Assembly: GCF_041146795.1 (NCBI RefSeq)
Contig: NC_135182.1
Coordinates: 3,868,501-3,932,500 of the forward strand
Direction: 5' to 3'
Length of the DNA stretch: 64,000 bases
Source: Maylandia zebra
Lineage: Eukaryota > Chordata > Actinopteri > Cichliformes > Cichlidae
The notes below the pieces were generated by a model that searched no databases, had not been told where the DNA came from, and saw only the letters and a program-made list of their open reading frames with translations. A program made the translations under genes and the position numbers. The stretch's first letter is position 1. The number at the start of each line of letters is the position of its first letter. Shown here piece by piece: positions 1 to 9,605 of the stretch.

Positions 1-420
1 TAGGAACCCCTGCCCTCTGGACCCCACCAAGGAAACGGGGCCCAGGCCCATCCAGACTGGGGCCCATGGCAGCAGCACCGCCAAGCCCCACAGGACCCAG
101 GGCAGCCCAACTGACCCCACCGCAGAGGAAACTGTACCCACAATCAATCAATCATCAATTCAGTTATCTCCCAGGCTACACAAGACAATAGATATCCAGG
201 TTAAGTCCATTCTCCACCTCTCCCCCACCTACAGAGTGAACTCCTGCATGGATGAAACAACCTCCCTGCCAGCTGAAGAGACCCCCAGTTAGGCTGATGC
301 ACCAGAGGCCCCCTGTGACCCTTCCCATGAGTGATTTGGGTAGAGATTTCTATCTAGTCAGATCGCCTTGTACTTTCTTTAGAAGTGGGGTGTGGTTTAA
401 TTTAGTTAAATCTGCAAGCT
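1..420. other. Left-edge sequence, no gene recognised
   Basis: This GC-richer stretch lies outside the inverted-repeat transposon that begins near 425. The short open frame at 252-566 runs across the transposon boundary and looks like no protein I know, so I do not call it a gene. It may be part of the older repeat into which the transposon inserted. Confidence 0.4.
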
Positions 421-424
421 TAGG

Positions 425-955
425 AGAGACGGACGATCTGATATTCTCGTGTTGGCGTTGTTCCCACATCATCATAATTAATGTTGTTCCAGGGTCCACA
501 TTACAAGTAACCAATCACCTTGTTGTGACGTCATACTTTTGCGACTTCGAAAAATACCCACCTTAAAAAAACAAATGTTCTTCGAGAAACCACCTTTTGT
601 CCGCCGATTCAGCAATTTCAATTCCTCTCAAGATACTTTTCTTTAATAAACGGTAAGCATAATACATATGTTTTCCTTGAAATGGATAGCTGTTTGTTTG
701 CTAGTGATAGGCTACTTGCGAACCAGTGTTCTCCAGACAGAGAATTGCGTGTCAATGTATTATGATTAATTATGAAAGTACAGGTGAATATAGCTCTCCC
801 GTCAATATATTATGATATATAATAAATGTACAGGTGAATATAGCTGTGATAACAATGTCAGGCAAAATTGCAGTAGCTTCCCTGATCACTTTACAAACAT
901 AAGTGAAGAGAATTTGAACTAAAAGGCCTAGACTAATGGTTGTGTGCTGAATCTA
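425..955 (+). repeat. Left long terminal inverted repeat of the MULE-like element
   Basis: It pairs with the reverse complement of 5330-5790. Matching blocks cover 425-740 and 857-955. The part between (about 741-856) holds two tandem copies of a unit with the string ACAGGTGAATATAGCT that the right arm lacks. Confidence 0.75.
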
Positions 956-1301
956 TGAATCAAACTATCACCTGGAAACATAATTAACTGGTCCATAGCT
1001 GTGAAACTGGACATGAGTTCTTGATTCTATGGAGATTAACAGTAATCCAGAAATTTACAAATTTGTCCTGGGCCATCTTGTAAATGTTGTCCCTGGGACA
1101 TCGTGTTAAAGTTGCCAGACACATACCATATGAAAGTTTAGCCTCTTTTAGCCCCTGCTTGTTTAATATTATATATATATATATATATATTGTTTTAATA
1201 TTATATTTAATATTTACATTGTATTGGAAAACAACCCAAAACAAGTTAAAATGAATTAATGAATATTGACTAATTAAACCTTTGTTATTTTACCACCAGA
1301 A

Positions 1302-1643
1302 ATGCACGATATAATTAGAAGAAGTGTTCTGAATGACGAAAAAAAAAGAACTGGAAAAGATACACAACTTTGTGTGCATGTGTCACAATGCCAGGAGGAC
1401 CCATTCAGTGTCGTGTTAGAAAAATTGAACTCATTAACCCTTCATGGACATTATAAATGTTTAAATGTGGCCTCAGGTAAAGACAGGAAAAGAGACTATT
1501 ACAAATTCAACTGCATCAGAGCTGGAAAAAAAAGTCGAAACAGCTACAGGGCAGTGGGCTGTAAGGCCTTTGTTTCATTTAAAGTACTCAAAGTACTTTG
1601 TTTTTTGCAGTACTCAAAAAACAGAGTAGGTGGATTTGCCTAA
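1302..1643 (+). pseudogene. Transposase N-terminal DNA-binding region (FAR1/FLYWCH-like), fragment
   Basis: This 113-codon frame is rich in Lys, Arg, Cys and Tyr. Spaced Cys and His residues near HGHYKCLN and NCIRAGKKSR resemble the N-terminal zinc-binding DNA recognition region of SWIM-containing transposases and of host proteins derived from them. The frame ends well before any catalytic core. The 200 bp that follow (1644-1842) are AT-rich with homopolymer T runs and hold no DDE domain, so the middle of the transposase has been lost. The family assignment is a resemblance, not a demonstrated match. Confidence 0.5.
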
Positions 1644-1842
1644 ACCAGCTAAACCGGCACAGAGCATTCCTTTATAAAAGACGTGTGCAATTCCAATTTT
1701 TTTTTTAAATAATACAGTCTTGATTTAAACTTTAAATTCCTTCAATTACAGTTACTAATCATTTCAAATAACTTTTTTTCAGATTTTTCCACCGCCTGAA
1801 ATACCTTTTTTTTTTTTTTTTTTTTAATCTGGCTACAAGAAT

Positions 1843-2388
1843 ATGTGTCTGGATGATCTAATTGAAGTGCTCCTAGGGAAGGCCGACGACTGCTTCTCAG
1901 TCATAAAAACCCTGCAAGATGTGGGCCGCATGAAAAACCGGTTTGCTGACACCTTGTCTCAAATTTCAGACTCTGCTTCAAGACTGATGGAAAGTGGTTG
2001 GGCTCTTAAAATTACAGTCAAGAACAGCCATGGAGTTAATGCATATCAAGTCCCATTTGAGTCAAGAGAAGTGTATGATGTCTGCCCTGTTGAGTCCTAC
2101 TACAACTGTACATATGGCTTACGAGGACTTCTTTGCAAGCATGTAGTGTTACTTGCAAAATTAGCAGAGGTTGACAATGACATCTATCCAAACATGGAAA
2201 CAGACATTTCTACCTTGGCAAGAATTGCAGTGAAAGAAAGGCATTACTTTGTACACTGTGAGGACTTGAAAATGCCAAGTTTGTTTGGAAATCTGTGTTT
2301 TTTTGCATCGGCTGAAACACTTCAGTGCACTTGTTGTACGTTCTCTCACTATAACACATGTGCTTGCCTGAAGGTGGCTTGTAGCTAA
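1843..2388 (+). pseudogene. Transposase C-terminal region with SWIM zinc finger, interrupted by a hAT MITE
   Basis: This 181-codon frame contains CTYGLRGLLCKHVVLLAK, which fits a SWIM finger (CxC, spacer, CxH). The second Cys of the CxC pair appears replaced by Tyr. SWIM fingers sit C-terminal to the catalytic core in Mutator-like transposases and contact DNA. The frame stops where a hAT MITE inserted after CTTGTAGC (2370-2377), and the sequence resumes beyond the MITE at 3167 with the duplicated CTTGTAGC. The continuation (3212-3613) is in a different frame, so there is also an indel. Mobile-element relic, not a host gene. Confidence 0.65.
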
Positions 2389-3166
2389 GGATGCAACGAT
2401 ACCAATTTTTTCAAACCGATACAATACCGATACTTGGATCTGAGTACTTGCCGATACAGAGTTCAAAAACCGATACTTCTACCACACACACACAAATGCA
2501 ATGAATTGGAAGACAGGTTTTATTTTATTCTCTGCCGATAATAAATATCTTAATAAAAATGACCACAAAAAATTTTCAAGTGAAAAATAAGCACTTCTGT
2601 TAAATTATTGCAATTGGTAAATGGCCTGCATTTGTATAGCGCTTTTCTAGTCCATAGGACCCCAAAGCGCTTTACACTACATTCAGTCATTCACCCATTC
2701 ACACACACATTCACACACTGGCGATAGCAAGCTACATTGTAGCCACAGCTGCCCTGGGGCGCACTGACAGAGGCGAGGCTGCCGGACACAGGACTAAAAT
2801 GAGTCAGAGCCTCTGTTATTTTAACTGCGCGTGGATTTTCTCTTGACATTTTTCATCGCTTTTCCAAAACCTGAGTTAAAGTTGACTGTTCCGGTCCACT
2901 GCTGACATTTTGTTTAGCCTAGCTACAGCAGCCTCCAGTTTCTCTTTTTTTTTTTTATCTGGAGCTGCCAGTCTGACTCGTCTAACCCTGTACCTGTTTA
3001 GCGCGGGATGTCCCCTAGTGGCCAATCTAAAAAACTTCTACAAAAATGACAAGCCACCCTCTGATTAATGAAATAAGTTAGTATCGGTTCATAACTTTTA
3101 CGAGTATGAGTACACACACATTTTACAGTATCGGCCCCGATACCAGTATCGGTATCGGTGCATCCC
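2378..3166. mobile_element. Nonautonomous hAT element (MITE) with 8-bp target duplication
   Basis: The ends are TAAGGATGCAACGATACC on the left and the reverse complement of TAGGGATGCACCGATACC on the right, followed by CCGATAC-type subterminal motifs. It is flanked by perfect 8-bp direct repeats CTTGTAGC, the duplication length of the hAT superfamily. It has no transposase and contains a nested L2-tail-like repeat (about 2617-2800). It interrupts the SWIM transposase frame, so it is younger than the host transposon. Confidence 0.85.
2617..2800. repeat. Interspersed repeat with TATAGCGC motif (L2-tail-like), nested in hAT MITE
   Basis: It contains TTGTATAGCGCTTTTCTAG, AAAGCGCTTTACACTAC, a CA-rich middle and GTAGCCACAGCTGCCCTGGG. 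The same arrangement recurs at 37939-38200. The AAAGCGCTTT and TATAGCGC strings resemble the 3' tails of fish L2-type LINEs and their dependent SINEs. Confidence 0.55.
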
Positions 3167-3211
3167 TACTTGTAGCCATTTTAAACAAATGAAAAACGTC
3201 CTTTATCAACT

Positions 3212-3613
3212 TTGAATGACACTCCTGTAGTTGAAAGCACAGACAAAAAATGCACAGAAGATGCGGTAGGAAAACTAAATTCTGTTTTAGACACAGTTAA
3301 ACAGTGGGCATTCATTCCAGAGGGCATTACTGCAATGATAGATGAACTGCATACAAATGTCTTAAAAACAAAACAAGAAGTAGGCAAGGGTATATGTCAG
3401 TACGAAATAAAGACGACAGATAATGCACGCAAAATTAGGCCATTGCATTCTTGCAAGAAACGTTTGGCCAGCATCGATATTCCAACAGTCTGTGAAAATG
3501 AATGTGAACAGTCGATAACCACTGACAGAGAGACATCCTCTGGAGAAAATGAAAACATTTTGGAATACAAAACAAAAAAGAGAAGAGTTAAAGTTAAGTA
3601 TATGCACAAGTAG
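3212..3613 (+). pseudogene. C-terminal tail frame of the SWIM transposase, fragment
   Basis: A 133-codon Lys/Glu/Thr-rich frame ending in a basic tail (KKRRVKVKYMHK). It follows directly after the hAT MITE that splits the SWIM frame and is plausibly the C-terminus of the same protein, now out of frame with it. I recognise no domain. AATAAA-like strings follow near 3860. Confidence 0.4.
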
Positions 3614-4347
3614 ACTTTTGTGTAAACATTTCAAAGGGACTGCATCCGTTACTTCTGTTTATTGAAACCTAAAGCTGAATAGCTGTCTTAACTTTCTGCC
3701 AAGGAACAGATGAAAAGAAATTGTTTGGTCTCTCTCAAGCAGTTGTTTTTTATGTGTGTTATTCATTACTTTGGCTTGGTTGCTGTTTTTGATACAAATT
3801 CATCTGTGCCCATTGTAATATTTTCATATGTTACTATTTTTATATTGCTATGTATTATAAATAAAGGATTACTTATTACTATTAAAGGTCTGCATTTGTA
3901 ATTGTTGGTATTATTTATAAAATATGCGCTCTTAAGTTTTTTGCTCCATAAAACGGTACCTGTCACTTTTTGGACATAGAGTATCAGCTTTTGAGGACCC
4001 CTGGCTCATACAAAATAGAAGTAAAAGGTTTCAACATCCAGCCTTTTTATGATTAAATACAAAGTGTAATAACAGAGTTATCAGGGTGTGATTTTGTTAA
4101 TAGGTAATCATCCTTAATTGTAATTTAGAGTATGACTAAGTATAAGTTTAATAGTAATGATGAGTAAGAAAATATAGCCAGAGTAATGGAATGAGACTAA
4201 TACCTGACCTCACACTGAGATTTGGTATGAAGTGGCATGTTTGTGCTAATGCTGACATTGGGGCTCAGAGTTCCTCTGTGTGTATATATTTGTGAACGTT
4301 AACTTGGCTAATGTCTAAGGGTCTAACTGCTTTCCTGTTGGATTGTA
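3614..4347. other. AT-rich spacer between convergent transposon genes
   Basis: It separates the 3' end of the + strand transposase relic from the 3' end of the - strand protease relic. I see no other coding signal or repeat boundary. Confidence 0.4.
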
Positions 4348-4880
4348 TCACACAGCAAAAATGTAAACATTACTTATATAGGTTAAAGCTATAGTTTTCA
4401 GTACCATTATGACATGCACTCCACATGAGTTCCCATCCTGTTGATGTGGGTGGCTCACATGTGACAAAGTCCACTCTCCAGTGCAGCCTCTTGCTGAAGC
4501 AAATGAGCTGAGAGATCGCAGTTATTACAAATAAAAAGCATATAGAGAAATCAATAACCACGTTTGGTAATGATTTCAATTAAATTAAATATGTTAAATA
4601 TGTTTAATTGCCTCCAGTTTTTCAACACCGCACTTTTTCTGACCTCCGACTCTCCAAATGAATTCATATAGACTATGGTCCTCTTGGGTATGTCACAAAA
4701 CTGTTTTGTAAAAAGATGGATATGGTAGGCTTGTGCCTTGAGCTTTCCTAATGAGGGACACTGAAAAGTATCATGCACTAGAGAGAGTGCAAAATCTGTG
4801 CAACTTACAAACAAGGTCCAGTGGCTGCCGTTTTCCAGACAGGCTCCAATCAATTTCTCATACATCTGAAAGATGTTTTT
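4348..4880 (-). pseudogene. Ulp1-like (C48 family) cysteine protease, exons inside the MULE-like element
   Basis: Three successive - strand segments spell an Ulp1-type catalytic domain. Exon 4880-4809 (24 codons; acceptor TTATTTCCAG, donor GTAAGT) ends in GSHWTLF, giving the catalytic His. Exon 4700 to about 4612 (acceptor ACAAAACAG) contains RTIVYMNSFGES, where the usual catalytic Asp of YxDS is Asn. Exon 4493 to 4348 (acceptor TTTGCTTCAG) contains HPHQQDGNSCGVHVIM, giving the oxyanion Gln and nucleophile Cys. Known family members cleave ubiquitin-like proteins such as SUMO. Upstream exons were not found. No GT donor is visible after NW at about 4612, and Asp is Asn, so it is probably dead. 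It lies convergent to the SWIM transposase within the same inverted ends. Confidence 0.7.
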
Positions 4881-5329
4881 CTGGAAATAAAAAGAATGTG
4901 GCAAGTATGTTTTTCTGTCAAGAATGACACTGCAAAATTGCGAAAGCTTGTCAGGTGAGACTTGTAATTAATTCCGCAGATACACAAACATATAGAAAGT
5001 GTCATTTTTTTGTTTACATTAATTAAGGTCTATAGTGTGCATGAAACAAATCAAGACCACAGACTCAAAACGCACCACTCAATTTTTGGTGTTCTTTATC
5101 AGATGGCCAAGACAGAAATGTTTTAATCTGTGTGCATTGCTTTTGAGTAAATCTTTACACAGAAAAGGTTTCAGAAAGGTATTTTTCAGATTCTTCTGAC
5201 AAGGCTTCAATTTTGGAAAATGCTGTTTGTTTATAGTGACAACTTATAAACCCTTTGTGATAAGAACATAGTTACCACAGTCCAAGTCATACCTTCAAAA
5301 AGTATGCACTTTGTGCTCTTGTGGACCCA

Positions 5330-5790
5330 TCCAGCACACAACCATTAGCCTAGGACTTTTAGTTCAAATTCTCTTCACTTATGTTTGTAAAATGATCAGG
5401 GAAGCTACTGCAATTTGGCCTGACCCAACCCCCGGGCCACGAAACACCAAAAAAGTTGGGGAACGCTGGTCTAGAGAACACTGGTTAGCTAATGCTGTCG
5501 TCAAGTAGCCTATCACTAGCAAACAAACAGCAAGCCAAGTGAGGAACATATGTATAATGCTTACCGTTTATTAAAGAAAAGTATCCTAAAAGGACTTCAA
5601 ATTCGGCGGACAGTTTCTCGCAAGTGAAGAAAATTTGTTTTGAGGCGGGTATTTCGAAGTCGCAGAAGTATGACGTCACAAGAAGGTGATTGGTCACTTG
5701 CAATGTTGAACCTGGAACAACATTAATTATGATGATGTGGGAACAACGCCAACACGAGGATATCAGATCGTCCCTCCTAGGAGACACATT
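5330..5790 (-). repeat. Right long terminal inverted repeat of the MULE-like element
   Basis: It is the reverse complement of the left arm (425-955), including TGACGTCA and the AATAAACGGTAAGCAT block. About 43 bp at 5426-5468 is not matched in the left arm; it looks like the end of a small hAT element (GTTGGGGAACGCTG), a relative of the one at 62057-62370. Confidence 0.75.
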
Positions 5791-5974
5791 AATAACTAAA
5801 TATTTAATATTTCCAGATTGTAGTGGGGTAGAAGAAGAATTATGGAAGGAGCAATTAATTGGAAGAACTGTAAATTTTGAACAGTTAATTGAATAATCTG
5901 AAACCTCTTGAAAACGAGTTTATCAGTGTAATTACATTGTTGTAGCCTGTCTAATTGCTGCTGCTAGTGGTTCG

Positions 5975-7200
5975 TTAAGAAATTGCAAACAGTGAAGGGA
6001 AGAGAGGGGGCGTCCCTGCCATGGTGCCCCTCAGGAGACAGAAGCTGGAGGATGTCTGGTTATTTTTTCTGACACAAGCTGTTGGGGAATTATATAATAT
6101 TTTTAGCCAGTTTATGAAAGAGGATCCAAAAACAAATTTGTGTAAAGTTGCAAATAAAAAATTCCAATTAACTCTGTCAAACGCTTCTTCTGCATCTAGA
6201 GACAATATTGTGGTTTCAATGTTTTTACTGTATGAGTAGTCTATTAAATTAGGTAATCTACTTGTATTTGTTGATGAGTGCCTACCTTTTATGAAACCAG
6301 TTTGGTCAGGATGAATTAGATGGGGGGGGGGTTTATCTTCTCTAATCTTTTTGAGAGAGCTTTGCAGATTAATTATTTTGCGGTCTACATTTATAAGGGA
6401 TATTAGACGATAGCTTGAGGGAAATACAGGGTCTTCCTGGTTTTAGCAGGAGACTAATGTTGGCATTATCGCCAGCATTCATAATCTGCCATTTTCCTTG
6501 ATGTCCTTAAACATTCTGTGGAATACTGGTGCCAAAAATGTCCAGATTTCTTTGTAGAATTCTGCAGGAAAGCCACCTGGACCTGGAGCCTTATTATTGG
6601 GCTACTTATCAGGGTTTCCTGTAGTTTACCTGGCGTCAGTGGCGAATCCAGTAACATTGCCTGACTGTCTAGTAATTTTGGAAGAGTTACGTTGTCAAGA
6701 AACTGATCAATTTCATTTTTAGACGGGTTTATTTGTGGTGAATATCAAGTTTCATAGTAATCCTTAAAAATGTTAATTCTTTCAGGGTCATATATTGTGT
6801 TCCCAGACAGCACATATAGTTGTTTTTTCTTCACTTATTTTTAACTGTTTAGCTAGAAATCGACTGGATTTGTTACTGTGTTCAAAATTCTGCAAGTGAA
6901 GTCTTTGTACAAGGAATTGAGGTTTTTTTTATTAATAAATTCATTTCATTCTAATTTTGTTTTGCATATTTTGACTTGGTCCATAAGGATTTTATGTTTT
7001 TTTCTAGTTCCTGAATATTTTTGTTTTCTTCTATCTTTTTATTTGATGAGAAAGAAATTATTTTGCCTCTCATCACAGCTTTCCCTGCTTCCCAGAGAAC
7101 AGATGCTGATGTTCCAGGAGTGTCATTATAGTCTAAACATAAAGTCCACTCTTTTTTACAGGAAAACGCTGGCAGCTGGGGTTACCAGGGACTTCCTGTA
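5975..7200 (-). mobile_element. L1/Tx1-like LINE fragment, decayed
   Basis: Read on -, the frame at 6205-5975 contains SLDAEEAFDRVNW and a downstream RGTMAGTPP, matching the L1-type reverse transcriptase signatures SLDAEKAFDRV and RGxRQGCPLSP (the QGCP position is altered). The sequence up to about 7200 continues as a stop-ridden 5' part of the same RT region. LINE proteins reverse-transcribe their RNA at the genomic nick. This copy is truncated at both ends and inactive. Confidence 0.7.
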
Positions 7201-7204
7201 AAAA

Positions 7205-8640
7205 ATATAGTAGATAAGATAAGATAAGATAACCTTTATTAGTCCCACACGTGGGAAATTTGTTTTGTCACAGCAGGAAGTGGACAGTGCAAAAGTTATG
7301 ACGCAAAAATTAGAATACGATAAGAATAAATACAGTACACAACTGTACAGAATAGAATAAAATAATATACTATATACAGTAGAATAAAATAGAATAAAAA
7401 TATACAATAAGATAAAAATAGAATACAAATGCTATATACAACTGAGTAAAAATACAACGATGCCAGAAAAGATTATTGCACTTAGTATTATTGCATATGT
7501 ATGGATGTGTGTGTTTGCTCAGTTAAAGTCTTTATTATGGAGTCTGACAGCAGTGGGGAGGAAAGACCTGCGAAATCTCTCCGTCCCACACCGTGGGTGC
7601 CGCAGTCTACCACTGAAGGAGCTGCTCAGTGCTGTCACAGTCTGCTGCATGGGGTGGGAGATGTTGTCCATCAGGGATGACAGCTTAGCCGCCATTCTCC
7701 TGTCACTCACCACCTCCACTGGGTCCAGAGGGCATCCTAGAACAGAGCTGGCCCTTCGGATCACCCTGTTCAGTCTCTTCCTGTCCCCAGCAGAGATGCT
7801 GCCGCCCCAGCAGACCACACCATAAAAGATAGCAGAAGCCACCACAGAGTCATAGAAGGTCTTCAGGAGTGGGCCCTCCACTCCAAATGACCTGAGTCTC
7901 CGCAGCAGGTACAGCCTGCTCTGCCCTTTCCTGTAGAGGGCGTCTGAGTTATGAGTCCAGTCCAGTCTATTGTTCAGATGAACACCAAGGTACCTGTAGC
8001 TGTCCACAGCCTCAATGTCCATACCTTGGATGTTCAGTGGTTGCAGTGGAGGATGCTTGTGCCTGCGGAAGTCTACCACCAGCTCCTTGGTTTTACTGGC
8101 ATTGATCTGGAGGTAGTTCAGCTGGCACCAGTCCACAAAGTCTTGAGTCAGTCCTCTGTACTCTTTGTCGTCCCCATCAGTGATGAGGCCGACTATTGCA
8201 GAGTCATCAGAGAACTTCTGCAGGAAGCACTGGGTGGAGTTGTGGGAGAAGTCTGCAGTGTAGATGGTGAAGAGGAACGGAGCCAGAACCGTTCCCTGTG
8301 GGGCCCCCGTACTGCAGACGACCCTGTCCGACACACAGCCCTGAGTCCTCACATACTGTGGTCGGTCGGTGAGGTAGTCCAAAATCCAGGTAGTGAGGTG
8401 ATGGTCCACTCCAGAGTTCTCCAGCTTGTCCTTCAGAACCGAGGGAAGAATGGTGTTGAAGGCACTGGAGAAATCAAAGAACATGATTCTCACAGTGCTT
8501 CCAGCGGTCTCCAGGTGAGCGAGGGAACGATGTAGGAGGTGAATGATGGCATCATCCGCTCCAATGCCAGGCCGGTAGGCAAACTGAAGTGGGTCTAGTG
8601 ATGAGCTTGTTAGGCGCCGAAGCTGAGCCAGGATAGCTTT
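7205..8640 (-). mobile_element. Rex1/L2-type non-LTR retrotransposon, 5'-truncated
   Basis: The copy ends on - with a 3' tail of GATAA-type repeats (7207-7232) preceded by AATAAAGGTTATCTTATC, and contains a 324-codon RT frame (8493-7519). RT signatures are MFFDFSSAFNTI, STGAPQGTVLAPFLF and QKFSDDSAI, where the catalytic YADD-type box reads FSDD. The C-terminal part carries SRLYLLRRLRSF. This family is abundant in teleosts; whether to call it Rex1 or L2 needs comparison. The 5' end is cut near 8640 and the N-terminal endonuclease is absent, so it is dead on arrival despite the long open frame. Confidence 0.85.
7519..8493 (-). CDS. Reverse transcriptase, partial ORF of the Rex1/L2-type LINE
   Basis: A continuous 324-codon frame on - covering RT motifs A (FDFSSAFNTI), B (GAPQGTVLAPFLF) and C (FSDD) and the thumb/C-terminal region to its natural end at KDFN. 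The apparent start methionine lies within the RT domain, so it marks truncation rather than a real initiator. The length of the intact frame suggests a fairly recent insertion. The protein would lack the endonuclease and finger domains. Confidence 0.8.
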   Translation of the reverse strand: MRIMFFDFSSAFNTILPSVLKDKLENSGVDHHLTTWILDYLTDRPQYVRTQGCVSDRVVCSTGAPQGTVLAPFLFTIYTADFSHNSTQCFLQKFSDDSAIVGLITDGDDKEYRGLTQDFVDWCQLNYLQINASKTKELVVDFRRHKHPPLQPLNIQGMDIEAVDSYRYLGVHLNNRLDWTHNSDALYRKGQSRLYLLRRLRSFGVEGPLLKTFYDSVVASAIFYGVVCWGGSISAGDRKRLNRVIRRASSVLGCPLDPVEVVSDRRMAAKLSSLMDNISHPMQQTVTALSSSFSGRLRHPRCGTERFRRSFLPTAVRLHNKDFN

Positions 8641-8644
8641 ACAT

Positions 8645-9130
8645 ACAAAATATGTAAACTGGTTTACAGTGAATGAAACTCACAACTGTTAAATCTACAA
8701 AAAAGAAGTTAATTTCACACAACAATTGTTGTATATTCATAGAATATTTCCTGTATTTTTTTTACATGTAATAATTGCTTATTGTGGATCCATAAATTGT
8801 AAAATTAACAGGGAAATATCAACCAAAAAACAAATTTGAACTGATAAAACAACTGTGAAACTGTGCATTTTAAGTGGAGCTGCTCTGTATATTATACATA
8901 AAATCTATTACTATGCTGTATTTTTATGTTTTAATGTAAAAGTTTAAATCATAAACCTGCAAACTTCTTACTGCTATGCCTACACCTAAACATGCAAAAA
9001 TACATCTTCAGAAAAGACAAGTGAGGAAAATATCACTTTTGGGAAATTTATTTTGCAGCCATCATCAATAAAACAATTGACAACAATTGGATGCATTTTT
9101 TTCAACTTGCACAACAGTCACACAATTCAA
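8645..9130. other. AT-rich intergenic DNA
   Basis: No coding frame, splice pattern or recognised repeat was seen between the LINE 5' junction and the local duplication that starts near 9146. Confidence 0.4.
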
Positions 9131-9145
9131 TCAAAATGCTATAAA

Positions 9146-9535
9146 ACTGTGGAACATTCCCGCAAAGCAACAACCATCTTCATTAAACAAGCATGTGGCA
9201 GACCCTCTACCAGAAAAAGTTACATAGCAACCTGTTAAAACAAAAATGACATATTGTGCGAAAATTACTGTAATCACCATCCCGCGCAACACGCACTCTG
9301 CTGTCACCACAACCATGGCCCTGGTCATAGAAAACACATGTGTAGTTACCGTACCAAAACATCAGGAAACCACCTGTGGGGAAACAAACCTATGAACACT
9401 GCAGTAACAGAACTATAGAAAAACAAACAAACAAACAAACAAAAAACTGTGGAACATTCCTTCAAAGCAAGGACATCTTCATGAAAAAAGCAGGTGGCAG
9501 ACTCTTGACCAGAAAAAGTTTCAAAGTACACATTG
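9146..9535. repeat. Diverged local direct duplication (two units)
   Basis: The block at 9146-9235 (CTGTGGAACATTCCCGCAAA through CCAGAAAAAGTT) recurs in diverged form at 9446-9535 (CTGTGGAACATTCCTTCAAA through CCAGAAAAAGTT), about 300 bp apart. A short (CAAA)n tract (9421-9441) lies between them. The function is unknown. Confidence 0.65.
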
Positions 9536-9605
9536 TGGACAGTACAAAGTACAGATTGTAACAATGTAAAAGCTACCAGTCCATGAAGTGAGTCAATATT
9601 CAGGC

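Larger units (their letters stand above)
425..5790. mobile_element. MULE-like DNA transposon with long inverted ends, SWIM transposase and Ulp1-like protease (decayed)
   Basis: The sequence from about 425 to 955 is repeated in inverted orientation from about 5790 back to 5330, at high identity by eye, with small insertions and deletions. Both ends share GACGATCTGAT near the tip and TGACGTCATACTT further in. Between them lie transposase-like open frames on + (1302-3613) and a converging Ulp1-type protease on - (4348-4880). Mutator-like elements (MULEs) are known for long terminal inverted repeats, SWIM zinc fingers and, in some lineages, Ulp1 cargo, so I infer a MULE relative. The flanks TAGGAGAGAC (left) and TAGGAGACAC (right) could be a 10-bp target duplication, but the exact tip is uncertain by a few bases. 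The DDE core is missing, so it cannot be autonomous. Confidence 0.7.

Noticed and set aside
7951-8535. 194-codon ORF on + opposite the LINE RT
   Set aside because: Antisense shadow; the - strand frame carries all RT motifs.
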